From NCBI GenBank assembly GCA_034387635.1, contig JAOANU010000017.1, positions 310,001-374,000 on the forward strand: a DNA stretch of 64,000 nt, in the 5' to 3' direction. Origin of the DNA: Rhodosporidiobolus odoratus. Lineage: Eukaryota; Basidiomycota; Microbotryomycetes; Sporidiobolales; Sporidiobolaceae. The position numbers and the translations under genes were made by a program. Shown one piece after another: positions 10,974 through 20,864 of the stretch (position 1 is the first letter of the stretch; the number at the start of each line of letters is the position of its first letter). A model generated the notes under the pieces. The model ran no database searches and was not told the origin of the DNA. It worked only from the letters and a program-made list of their open reading frames with translations.

Positions 10974-13323
10974 CTAATCATCCCCGAACGGGCTCGCTTC
11001 TGCCTGTGCCTTCGTAACCGTGATACTCCTACTCCTCGACGCCGGCGGTCTCGGCGCTGTCCTCCTCGGCGCCATAGGTGCACTGTCGGGGTCAACTCGT
11101 GCAGCCGCCGGCGGGTGAAGAGCAGAAGAGTGGAAAGGAGAAGCCGACCTCCTCCTGGCAAGTAATCCATCCTCTCCATCGCTTTCGTCGACCGATCCGC
11201 CCTCGCCGTCAGTCGATCCTGCACCTTCAGCGGAACCGAATAGCGAGGTCGAATCGTTCGCAAAGGTGGTCCAGCGCGCTTCCCCTGCTGTTCGACGCCG
11301 TTCGCCGTCTTCGGTCCCAGCTGCTGACTCTTCGCAAGGTACAACGTACGCTGAGGGGAACATACCTCTTCTGCCGCTGAAATTGGCGGACGAGGAAGAA
11401 GGAGAAGAAGGCAAAACTGAACCGATCCACCAATCCGAGTTAACCTCGTTCTCGACTCGAACAATATCCCCGGGTGAGAGTTGCAGCTCGAGGTGATCGT
11501 CGTCGTCATCGTCGCCGTCCAAACCGCTGGCGGAGTGAGCGGCGGGAACATGAGCCCATTGCGCCCGATAGGTTTTCCCGACGGGTCCGGCTTGGCTGAC
11601 GAATGTGGATGGTGGGAGAGGTGGGACGGCTCGGCGCTGAGACGGGAGAGGAGAGGAGGGAGATGGTGAGGAAGATGTGCTGGGAGGGGCTGTCTGCGTG
11701 CGCTTGAAGAGCGGTGGTGTCATGCGAGCGCCGTGGGACGAGCCAGGGCGGGGGGAGGACGAGAAAGATGTGTGCATAGGGGAGGTCGGTAGGGCGACAG
11801 TCTTTGGCTCGTCGGCCAAGCTTCCGTACTTTGATCCTCCAGTAGCGGTAGCGAACTTCTTGATGGAGCCGAGGGTTGGGAGACCGGGCATGTTGAGGCT
11901 TGACGAGGTGAAGCGGGAAGAAGAAGACGTGCCGCCGGAAGAAGGCGGAGAGGAGGGATCTTGATCATCTCCGCCTTGGTCTTCGTCACCAGTCGGTGCC
12001 GACGATTCGCGCTTTTTACTCTTGTTGCCAAGCGCGAAGCGTTCGAGCACGCTACCGCTGCGGCTGCGGTTCTTGGTACTGCTCTCACCGCTGCCGTGTG
12101 GAGCAGGCGTGTCTTTCTCGCTTGCCTGAGAAGAAACGGTACTTCGACGGGTGCGGTTGGGGCCGAGCGAGGAGAAGAAAGACGAAGAAGGTGGGGCGGG
12201 ATCACCTCGAACGGAAGAGTCGGACTGCGAGCGAGACATGCGAGCTGTGGCCAGCGGGACTTGTAGCGATGCAGATCGAGAGCGTTGGAAAGAGCTGCAA
12301 GGAACCAAGGTCAACGATCCATCACATCCCAAGGTCGACGAGGCAGCAGTAAGGTGGACTTGGCAGGAAAGGACTAACGGGGCGCTGATCGAAGGCATAG
12401 TAGCCGCACAAGTCTCGAGTAGCTCGACATAGTTTCGCGCGAAAACTAGGTCAAGCAGAGGGATTAGCTTCGTCCGCTTTGTTAAGAATGACAGCAGAAG
12501 AGGGACAGGCTTGAACACTCACCGAGCTGGACGTTGACGAGCTGTCTCAGACTCGCGACGTCGTCTGCTAGTGCAGCTTCGAGCTTGTCCGCATGTCGGC
12601 TAAGCGCGTCTGCTTCGTCGTTATAGTCCCATTCCGCTTTCTCGCGCTCCATTTCGTACTCCGACGGGTCTTTCTTGCCTTTCTCCGCCTAGAGAGGAGC
12701 GACATCAGCTCGCAGTAGAGTGATGCGTGTGAGGACTTGTCGACGTACCTTGATTGTGACTGCTTCTAGCGCGGATCTCTTCTTTTCCGCCTCCTGGACG
12801 GCCTTGTCGAACTGCTTGTGCTCTTCTGAGCGCTGCTCGAGGGTCGTGAGGTAGCCAACCGAGAGCGAGTCGGCAAGCCCAATTGAGATGTCGGCGAGCT
12901 GGAGGTGCAAGTCGCCGACTGCAGAAAGTGCTATGCCTGCAAAAGAAAGAACAGACGAGGTCAGCCCGGTCCAGCGCGGCTTGAAGGGAGGGCCTCTAGC
13001 TGACGGTACTCCTCTTGCCCCTTCAGCCCCTCGTCTACGTCTCTGAGCTCGTGTGCGGCATTCATCATGGTCTGGCCAAGCCATTTGGCAGGAGGGGCAG
13101 TAGCGTTGCCTCGAGCATTTGGGTCTGGACGCTGCTTTGCGAGGTTCTTGAGAAAGGGTTGGAAGGAGGTCTGAAGACTGCTAGAGATGTCTCTACGGTG
13201 TGTGAAGGCGTCTAGGCGAGGTTGAGGAAGGGGTGGGGGTACGAGGTCGGAAGAGGACGTGGATCCGAATGAAGGTAACGCAGGAGTTGGCAGGGACGAC
13301 AGGGACTGTTTTAGCTTGTTCAT
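10974..13323 (-). CDS. BAR-SH3 domain protein (membrane curvature / endocytosis)
   Basis: N-terminal BAR-like region plus C-terminal SH3 domain, an architecture used in endocytosis and actin regulation. It starts at 13323 (MNKLKQSLSSLPTPALP) in the reverse direction. Early exons encode helices typical of fungal BAR proteins: FLKNLAKQRPDPNARG, AKWLGQTMMNAAHELRDVD, DLHLQLADISIGLADSLSVG, LEQRSEEHKQFDKAVQEAEK, then EYEMEREKAEWDYNDEADAL. A long Ser/Pro-rich linker follows. The SH3 domain is near 11570-11340: YRAQWAHVPA...LELQLSPGDIVRVENEVN, SDWWIGSV, GRRGMFPSAYVVPCEE (WW and FPSAYV are SH3 hallmarks). A disordered acidic and Arg/Pro-rich tail ends at 10974. A negatively charged Asp run interrupts the SH3 n-Src region. 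Whether it is the Rvs167, Gvp36 or another group cannot be settled here. Confidence 0.8.
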
Positions 13324-13475
13324 GATGAGTCTGAACTCGCCAGAGGGAGACGAGCTGAGTTTAACCTCTTCCGCTGTTTGTTGTCACTTTGACCTTCTCA
13401 TCCTCAACTCGTCTCGACTCCCACAAGGGAAATAGGCTAGCAGACTATTTCACAGCAGCTTGTCTATGCTCCCGT

Positions 13476-14811
13476 ATGATCCGCCCACTATTCGCCCTGT
13501 CCCGTCACTTCACTCCTTCTTCCGCTACCGTCCGCCTCATGTCGACTCCCGCTTCTTCCACCTCATGGAACCGCCTCATCCGCTTTAACCCCGCTTCTAA
13601 TCCTACCTCGATCCTGATCGGAGAACCCGTCGACGCACACCTCGATGTAGGACGGGCAACGTTTGACGGAAACTTCCAAGTCGAGGTCGAGGTCTACGAG
13701 GGCGCTTCGATTCTCAACGCTGGCAGTAAGACGGGAATACGCGAGACCGTGAAGACGCTACTCAGTCCGCTCGCCGAATCTGAGGTACGCTCAACGAGAA
13801 GCCCGTAGACCAGGCGACCCGCTTTGCTCACGTTCTTCTTTTCCTCTTCTCCTCTCACCTGCGTCCTAATCCACTTGCGTTGGTATACTGCCGTCCAACG
13901 ACTATAGGTGGGTACCATCCGCTGCATCGGCCTCAACTATCGCGCCCACGCCATCGAAGCCAAGTTGGACATCCCCACCGTCCCCGTCGTTTTCTACAAG
14001 CCCGAGACCGCCCTCGCTGGCCCTCACCCGGACAAGATCGTCGTACCGCACTTCACCATCGAGCATAAAAGTGCAGACTACGAGGCCGAACTAGCGGTCG
14101 TGCTCGGGAAAGACTGCAAGAGTGTCAGCGAGGAAGAAGCGCTGTCCTACGTATTGGGTTACACAGGTGCGGGTTTTCTCAAGCTCTGCTCCCTCTATGT
14201 CAGTTTTGCAAGCCGCTGAGGCTGACACCCGTCCCGAATTAGCAAGCAACGACGTGTCATCTCGCAAAACTCAGTTTGAATCCTCTCAATGGTCGCGTAG
14301 CAAATCCTACGACAAAGCCTGTCCAATCGGGCCGTGTATCGTCTCTTCCCGAGCTATTCCAGACCCTTCGAAGCTGCGAATCAAGGGCATTAAGAATGGG
14401 AAGGAAATGCAGGACTCGTCCTTGAGGTGCGTTGACCAATCTTCCTTCTCCATTGCTCTGAAGCGCCAATGTTCCCTGCTGGCTTCAGTATCCTCGCTCT
14501 TCCTCTTAATCGCTCCTCCGCATCCACGACTCCTCGCCAGTGTCCCCGTGCTGACCTCCGTCGGTCTCCATTTTACTCCCGACAACAGCGACCTGATCTT
14601 TACCATTCCTCGCATAATCTCCTTCCTCTCCCAAGGCACCACCTTGCGAGCCGGTACCGTCATCCTCACTGGTACACCCAGCGGAATCGGGTTCTTTTTC
14701 GATCCCCCAGAAATTCTCAAAGACGGCGACGAGTTCCGGGTTGAGGTGGACGGGGGCATTGGAAGCTTGATCAACCAGGTGCAGTACGAGTCGAAGCCTT
14801 CAACAGCGTGA
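13476..14811 (+). CDS. Fumarylacetoacetate hydrolase-family protein, FAHD1/2-like, probably mitochondrial
   Basis: FAH-superfamily enzyme; members cleave or decarboxylate 2-oxo-diacids such as acylpyruvates and oxaloacetate. Start 13476 gives MIRPLFALSRHFTPSS, an Arg/Ser-rich stretch like a mitochondrial presequence; an in-frame methionine 29 codons upstream (13389) is possible but not needed. The FAH core begins after an intron ending near 13908: GTIRCIGLNYRAHAIEAKLD, PVVFYKPETALAGPH, then the metal-binding acidic residues in DYEAELAVVLGKDC. Later exons give SYDKACPIGPCIV, QGTTLRAGTVILTGTPSGIG and LKDGDEFRVEVDGGIGSL, all diagnostic. About four introns. Length and the lack of extra domains fit FAHD1/FAHD2 rather than the tyrosine-pathway FAH. 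Confidence 0.87.
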
Positions 14812-15068
14812 GTGAAGCTGTCCACCTTGCCGCAGGCGATTTGTAGCATAGACATCCCTCGCCATTCTCCCTGCTTGAAGCGTATGAGTGCACTGAAAAA
14901 ACGGCTTTGATTTCGACTGCTGTCACTTTCGAACCCCGCAAGCGACCAGAGCGTCCGATAGAACGCGTAGAGAGCTGCGGTAGGCATGCCACGACAAACA
15001 AATTGAGAGAACCGAGAGGGGAAAAGGAGAGGAAAGGGGGAATTCATCGAAGGGAACTAGCCAATCAA

Positions 15069-16946
15069 TCAGAGCTTGGGCTGCTGAATAAAGTTGACAC
15101 CCTCTGCGCAGTACAGGAGCATGATTGCACGGTCAGCGTGACCCGCCCCGAAACGGCAACACGGACTGATTGAGGGTCAGAATGGAAGACGTACTGGTGA
15201 TAGAGCCAGGGAGTTCACCTAGGACGGCCTTGAGGAGCTCCTGCTCGTAGGCGGACAGCTGACCCAACGGATGGAGCTTCTCAGCACCATTGGGCTGAAG
15301 AGGCGACAGACAGGAGAAAGCAGAGGTGAGTTCGCGAACCCCGGCATCTGAAGAGGAGATCCATGTTGTCGGGGGATTGTGGAATTGTGAAGAGTACGTA
15401 CGCCAAGCTCGACGGGGACGGAGAAGAAAGCAACGTCCTGGCCAAGCGTTTGCTGAATCTCAGTCGTGTCTTTGACGTAGACATAAGAAGGCGCGATGAT
15501 GCCGGTCTTGCCCTGGAACGCGGCCGCGATGACTTGCTCAGCAAACTTGTAGCCCGCTGTCGCACAAGAGCCGTAGTGACCCGCCATTAGTAACGGGTTC
15601 GATCGCAGATGTGAAGGAATGCGGCTGACCATAGGCCATAGACAGCGTGGCAGATCCAGCGCCAGCCTTGGCCTCGACAACCTCGTCACCACCGAACTGG
15701 ATGCGGTGAACCAAAGCTTTGATTTTGTCCTCGTCCTTGAAAAGCGATTCGGGAAGAGCAGGCTTGGCTTGAGAAAGAAGGGGAAGGATCGTGACACCGG
15801 AGTGTCCGCCGACGACTGGGATCGTGTACTCGCTAGCCGAGTTGGGCTGTCCAATGGCCTGCGCAGACATGGTCGAAGAGCGGACCACGTCCAGGGTAGT
15901 GACACCAAACAGGCTGAAGAGCCATCGAAGGGGTCAGTTTCGAGGAAACCCGAACGATACATTCGCGGAAAACGCACCGCTTCGGGTCAAAGACGCCGGC
16001 CGCCTTGAGGACCTCGGCAGCAATCGGCACCGTCGAATTGACGGGGTTTGAGATGATGAGGATGAAGGCTTTCGGGCAGAATTCCGCGATTCCCTGCACG
16101 AGGTCGCGCACGATGCCGGCGTTGATCTGGAAGAGGTCGTCCCTAGTCATGCCGGGCTGGGTAGGGGAATGGCAACCACGAGGGGTAAGCGTCTCAGCCG
16201 CAGCATAACAGGGCCAAATGCAATCCTCAATCTCGCCTGCTCTCAACTCGGGTCACACCTCGACGAACGCATAGTTCGACGTGTTTTGCCTCTCGTAGCG
16301 GTTAAGAGGGTTCACCGGCGCTCCTGCCGCGCTTGGCATCGCCCTGAGCCGTGGGCGGGAGGCGGAGAGGCGAGGAAAGGCAAATCGCTCTCGCGTCGCC
16401 GAGGCTTCGTACGGCAGGGATGGCAGGGGTGAGGTTCCATACCTTTCTCGGCACACCTGCAGGAATCACGACCAAGTTGGCGCCAGTCAACGCCTTCTTG
16501 AGGCCATCATCGTCCTTGGTGTAGCCTTGAGTGACGGCGGAAGTGTCAACGTGCGAGATGTCCTGCGCCACGCCTTTGACGACGGGAACGACATCAAAGA
16601 GCGCGAGCTCCTTGATGGCGGCATTCTACAAGTTGTGCGCGCGAAGAGGCAGCGAGGTGGACAAGAAGCGAGGTGAGGAAGAGGAGGTGTGGGGGGCGGG
16701 GCCAAGCGAGGGAGAAGAGAAAGAAGGCAGCAGTCAGCGACGTGGGCTAGACATGGACGCCGAGGTCGTGCTCAAGTATGTGGACCTGCAGCTGTACCTG
16801 TTTGAGGAGGAGGGCGAGGGGTTGGCCAATACCTGTCGGAAGCGGACGGGGCGGGGAAGGTCAGCGGGCATCAGTATAGCGCTGCGCGGTCGGCAGATAA
16901 GGTCGATCAACTGACCTCCAGCGGCACCAAGCAGAGCAACCTTCAT
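15069..16946 (-). CDS. Malate dehydrogenase with C-terminal PKL (PTS1-like)
   Basis: NAD-dependent malate dehydrogenase, interconverting malate and oxaloacetate. It starts at 16946 with [11 protein letters not shown] and no leader peptide, so it is not an obvious mitochondrial form. Exon joins give [13 protein letters not shown] (Rossmann glycine loop), [74 protein letters not shown], and the catalytic His loop [18 protein letters not shown]. Many small introns. The final exon splices after GELPGSIT and reads [11 protein letters not shown], stop at 15069. The terminal PKL matches the relaxed peroxisomal import consensus. So a cytosolic and/or peroxisomal (MDH3-like) location is inferred; the enzyme call itself is firm. 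Confidence 0.93.
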
Positions 16947-17383
16947 GCTAACGTGAGAGATTGTGGAGCGTTGAGAACACAAGGGTACGAAGAGCGCGAA
17001 GAGCGGAGAACTGGTTTCTAGACTACCGATCTCACAATTTGCTCCACATACATACATAGTGACTCGTGTGGCGGTCCGCAACCTCAGCATTGTACGAGGG
17101 TCTCGGTGCTTTCAGTGCTTCCGGTACAGAGGTCAATCTTCTCGACCTGGCAACGAAGCTTGAGCACTCTGCACAGACATGGTTCGTCTACTCTCGGAGC
17201 GGTGGTTTCGCCCGGGGTCCAACACGCGCCCCCCCCCCCCCCCCCCCCCCCCCCCCTGATCCTGACGTTCTCGCGAACCTTTGTCAGCTGAAACTCATTT
17301 TCGAATGCCTACGAGGTTCGCACTTCACACAGCATGCACCTTATAAGCTCAAGCTGCAGAGGGGACGAAGGTACAGCAAGGTG
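16947..17383. other. Intergenic region with C homopolymer
   Basis: 437 bases between the ASF1 stop and the malate dehydrogenase start, both reverse strand. It should hold the ASF1 3' UTR and the MDH promoter. A run of 28 cytosines occupies 17229-17256; otherwise no motif was recognised. Confidence 0.6.
17229..17256. repeat. Poly-C homopolymer, 28 bases
   Basis: Uninterrupted C28 tract between the two reverse-strand genes ASF1 and MDH, in the sequence upstream of the MDH start (16946). The exact length may be affected by sequencing error. Confidence 0.8.
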
Positions 17384-18347
17384 CTATTCGCCATTCGGTG
17401 CATGCTTGAAAGGCGGTGGCGCTGCTGCAACGGGCGCGGCGGGTGCAGATAACACATTGAGGTCTGCACAGACCGGAGTCGCGGTGAGGGGTGCTGGCTG
17501 AGGAGGTTGAGAAAGGGTGTCCCTTGAAAAGCCGGATCAGCTGCTTGGAAAGGGCAAGAAAGTGGGAAGCCTACCAGGCGATGTTAAACTTGGTCACCCT
17601 GGGCTTATCAGCGAGTACGCCTCGCACGAGGTGATCAACATGCTGGGACGGATCGGGGGCAACGAGACCACGCTCTCCGGCGTCGTCCGCCTGAGCCGCG
17701 TCATGCTGAGACTTGAGGTCAGGATCTCCGTATTCCGTATTGACGTAGTACCCTATCCGAACGAATTCCTGCTCGTTGTAGGCGCACGTCAAGAGGATGA
17801 CGGTGACCCCGATGAGGTCCGAAGAGGGGATTCGGGTTGGCGATGGAGCTGCAGCCTGTCGGGACAAGAGCGCGATGAGTCCATGAGGAGAACCGCGCCT
17901 TGTCTTCCACCAATGCTAACACAGTGTCACAGGAAGGGAAGGAGAACACACCTCGAACTCGAAGCTGTTCACTCCCACCGGCACCGGCCCCACCATGCAA
18001 GTGTCGAGCTCTTGATCGTATGATTCGCTGTCGGCAGATCCGACGTAGGTGAGTTTCCATTCGAGATCTGCGGTCGCGCATGGTCGGTCAACAGAAACGA
18101 CTGAAGGAAAAGCAAAGGAAAGAAAGACGCGCCGTCCTGAAGCGGGGCCATGCATTCAAAGGTGATTCTGAAGATGTAGGGATTGGTAAATGGTGCGGGA
18201 TTGTTGAGTACAGTCACATCGCTGAAGGACGCGTAGTGTGATATATTGACAGAGGTCGACGCGGTAGGATCAAGGTAGAAGATGTCAGAACCCTTCGGCG
18301 AGATAGCTGGACGGGGAGCGGACGCACGAGATGTTAATAATGCTCAT
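17384..18347 (-). CDS. ASF1: Histone chaperone ASF1
   Basis: Anti-silencing function 1, the H3-H4 chaperone for replication-coupled and transcription-linked nucleosome assembly. The first exon (18347) encodes only MSIINIS; the second gives [20 protein letters not shown] and [10 protein letters not shown]. Next come [38 protein letters not shown], and [20 protein letters not shown] followed by [12 protein letters not shown], the conserved H3-binding face. The last core exon ends [14 protein letters not shown]; after an intron the tail begins [12 protein letters not shown], is Ala/Pro-rich and stops at 17384. Its divergent partner upstream was MIC26/27 before a transposon (18427-20786) inserted between them. 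Confidence 0.93.
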
Positions 18348-18417
18348 TGTGGGTGGGAATCAATATAGGCCAGCGCAAGCGAGCCAAGGGTGACAGACGG
18401 ATGCCAAAGGTCGGATG

Positions 18418-18426
18418 CCAGAGGGG
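18418..18426. repeat. Left target-site duplication of TIR element
   Basis: CCAGAGGGG directly before the left terminal inverted repeat. The same nine bases directly follow the right end at 20787-20795. Confidence 0.85.
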
Positions 18427-18877
18427 TAGGCTCGACACAAGCCGAGAGCAAAGCTAATGAGAATAGAAAAGATTAGAAAAGAAAATGAGATTTAGATCGG
18501 AGCTTGCTCCGGCTTGTCCAAATGGCAAGGATTTGCGGGGGGTCTTGAGACGCGCCTCGTCGCCTCTTTCATCTTCAGGTCAGTTCTGCTGCTTCTTCGC
18601 TCGCTGGAGCAAAGAACGAATAAGGTCTACCGGTAGATACACCCTTCAGCTCCCCTCACGAGCAAGCTCACCTCTCTCCGTGCAGAATCCAGGTTTTACG
18701 AGCCCATCAAAGTCGCCGCTTTTCGCGCCCCCGTCTCCCTCTCGACCCTCTCTCGCCCGCTACACCTCTCTTAGAGGTTTTCTATCGCCGCGCACGCCCA
18801 AATCACCTTCATATCGACCTTCTGGCCAGCTCTCGAAGCGCCTCGTCACCATTTCGACTCCGCCGCCTCCTCCCCTT
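18427..18877 (+). repeat. Left terminal inverted repeat (451 bp)
   Basis: Matches the reverse complement of 20336-20786. It contains a spurious ORF from 18485 (MRFRSELAPACPNG) that occurs identically in the other arm, and likely promoter sequence for the forward ORF at 19060. Confidence 0.9.
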
Positions 18878-19059
18878 GGCTTTCACCTCGTCTAACCGAC
18901 GTCGTCCTCCCTCTGCCGCCTCGACGTCGCGGCCATCGTCTACACCTGCGCCCTCTCTGCTCGCCCTTTGCCGCTCACCGACCCGCTCTTCCTCTCGTCC
19001 TTTTCTCCCTTGCCGACCTTGTTGCCGGCCTCCTCCGTCGCCCGTTCCCTCGTCCCACC

Positions 19060-19548
19060 ATGCAAACCCCTGCCTTACCTAGCATGTCGGCGACCGCATC
19101 CTCAACCCCTCGCCCAGCTCTCAATGCCCGCGACCACCGCATCCTGGCCACGCTTGACGCCATCAGGACTACCTGGGGTGCCGGTCTCAACGACTTCCTT
19201 TACGCCCTATTCGATGAGTCAACGTACGAGGATGTGATCACCAAGCGGGCTCAGCTCCTCAAAGGCGGGCATCTAGCCTCAAAGCTCATTCCAGCTTCGG
19301 TAGAGCATTCCCCCGAAACGGGCTCGGCGGTTCTAGCGACTACGCTCGTCAAGTCCGCAGCCGACATACTGCGAACAGAATTGGCCGTACGAGCACGTAA
19401 AGGAGGGCTCAATCTGGTTGCAACTGACCTCAAGAAGAAGGATCTCGACGCGGCCAAACCGATCGACGAGGTCCTCCGAGATGGAATCACCGTTGACAGC
19501 GTGCGCGTCAATGCCCATCCTACGAAGAGTGTCCACCTGCGAGAGTAA
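19060..19548 (+). CDS. Transposon-internal ORF, unknown function
   Basis: Encodes 162 residues beginning MQTPALPSMSATASS. The body reads ARDHRILATLDAIRTTWGAG and LNDFLYALFDESTYEDVITK, a predicted helical segment. This faintly resembles the N-terminal region of large basidiomycete repeat-associated proteins (DUF6589-type), but I cannot confirm that. It converges on the reverse-strand helicase fragment and their 3' parts overlap on opposite strands (19251-19548). Its start lies about 180 bp inside the left TIR, and the helicase gene has a matching start (MQTPAPPRRA) about 170 bp inside the right TIR, so both genes seem to use TIR-borne 5' ends. It may be a captured fragment rather than a functional gene. 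Confidence 0.45.
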   Translation: MQTPALPSMSATASSTPRPALNARDHRILATLDAIRTTWGAGLNDFLYALFDESTYEDVITKRAQLLKGGHLASKLIPASVEHSPETGSAVLATTLVKSAADILRTELAVRARKGGLNLVATDLKKKDLDAAKPIDEVLRDGITVDSVRVNAHPTKSVHLRE

Positions 19549-20162
19549 AGCATGTCAGATTCCCGCTCCGCAGTTACAAGAAAGGAGAAACGAACCTGAT
19601 CCTCCATCATCCCTTTCGTGACCGAAAGCAAGATGACCATCTTCTTCGCTTTGGGGCGGTCTCGCTTGTACTCCTTGATCCCCAGGCAGAGAAGCTGACA
19701 TATAGTCGACTTGCCAGCCCCCGTTGCGGCAATTGTGACCGTCGAGATACCATCTGCCAAATCTCGAGCTCCACCCCACTGGAAGTCCTGGACCTTGGAG
19801 TGACCGCCGAGCTCGCACATCTTCTCCCTAACTCTGACCCAGCCGATAGGCCGCAGCGGTAGTCGGGGCGTCGTGCGGCTGAAGCGGCGATTCTTCTTTG
19901 CGTGCTCCGCGTACCGCGGCTCGTCCTTCTGAGCCGCCTCGAGTTTCTCCTGGCCGTTCGGTAGCCTTGCAATCTCCCCCAATTCTGCCGCATCCCGCGC
20001 CTGGTTAGCCGCCGCTGCCTTGGAGGCGTTGGACGGTCGCCCCCCTCGATTCTTGTGGGGCGGAAAGGGTGTAACGGCGGGTGGGGTATGGCCTGATGTG
20101 CGAGGGGCGCGGCGCTGAGGGGCAGATGGTGTAGCGCGACGGGGAGGAGCCGGGGTCTGCAT
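19251..20162 (-). pseudogene. RecQ-like helicase N-terminal fragment
   Basis: Reverse-strand gene with first methionine at 20162 (MQTPAPPRRATPS; an in-frame one lies 5 codons upstream). After a Pro/Arg-rich N-terminus it encodes KVQDFQWGGARDLADG followed by the Walker A motif TIAATGAGKSTICQLL, then KKMVILLSVTKGMMEDQ, the counterpart of the RecQ motif Ia (PLxxLMxDQV). An intron (about 19593-19537) joins to VDTLRRMGIDAHAVNGDSIS and RFGRVEILLLE. The reading then closes within about 100 codons: no DEAH box, no motifs III-VI and no RQC zinc domain. This is about one third of a helicase core, so loss of activity is expected. The fragment lies wholly inside the TIR element. Confidence 0.6.
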
Positions 20163-20335
20163 TGCGACGGGAGGCAAAGGGCGAAGGAGAGGCGCGGGTG
20201 GAGGGGGAAGGAGAACGAAAACAGGTGCGGGGCGTCGAGAGACGGGTAGCGGGTAAAGAGAGCACGGGTAGAGACGATGGCAGCAACGGCGAGGCGAAGG
20301 AGGGAAGACGACGGCAGTGAGACGAGGTGAAAGGT

Positions 20336-20786
20336 AAGGGGAGGAGGCGGCGGGGTCGAAATGGTGACGAGGCGCTTCGAGAGCTGGCCAGAAGGTCGAT
20401 ATGAAGGTGATTTGGGCGTGCGCGGCGATAGAAAACCTCTAAGAGAGGTGTAGCGGGCGAGAGAGGGTCGAGAGGGAGACGGGGGCGCGAAAAGCGGCGA
20501 CTTTGATGGGCTCGTAAAACCTGGGTTCTGCACGGAGAGAGGTGAGCTTGCTCGTGAGGGGAGCTGAAGGGTGTATCTACCGGTAGACCTTATTCGTTCT
20601 TTGCTCCAGCGAGCGAAGAAGCAGCAGAACTGACCTGAAGATGAAAGAGGCGACGAGGCGCGTCTCAAGACCCCCCGCAAATCCTTGCCATTTGGACAAG
20701 CCGGAGCAAGCTCCGATCTAAATCTCATTTTCTTTTCTAATCTTTTCTATTCTCATTAGCTTTGCTCTCGGCTTGTGTCGAGCCTA
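20336..20786 (-). repeat. Right terminal inverted repeat (451 bp)
   Basis: Reverse complement of 18427-18877, ending CCTA at 20786. The same nine bases that precede the left arm (CCAGAGGGG) follow at 20787-20795. Confidence 0.9.
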
Positions 20787-20864
20787 CCAGAGGGGGAACG
20801 TTGAACACGCGCGTATCTCTGCGACTTGCGACTGAGTCCCTCATTCAACCCCAATCCTGCTAAC

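Larger units (their letters stand above)
18427..20786. mobile_element. Mutator-like TIR DNA transposon with gene fragments (Pack-MULE-like)
   Basis: A 2,360-bp element bounded by 451-bp terminal inverted repeats (18427-18877 and 20336-20786) that start TAGGCTCGACAC. By eye they are nearly identical, with one mismatch noticed near the inner end, no length difference, and decaying similarity further inward. It is flanked by a 9-bp target duplication, CCAGAGGGG. Long TIRs plus a 9-bp duplication are the known hallmarks of Mutator-like elements. The inside carries no recognisable MULE transposase; instead it has a reverse-strand RecQ-like helicase fragment and a convergent forward ORF. It sits in the former divergent promoter between ASF1 (start 18347) and MIC26/27 (start 20865). 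Superfamily assignment is inference from TIR and duplication size. Confidence 0.8.

Noticed and set aside
10760..11551. 263-codon reverse frame overlapping the BAR-SH3 3' end
   Set aside because: It is out of frame with the SH3-encoding frame and runs past the real stop at 10974.
18485..18895. Open frame beginning MRFRSELAPACPNG, present in both TIR arms
   Set aside because: It is simply TIR sequence read twice; it continues into unrelated frames and has no domain.
18427..20786. Helitron or Crypton explanation for the RecQ-bearing element
   Set aside because: Long TIRs and a 9-bp target duplication contradict both; no Rep or tyrosine recombinase domain is present.
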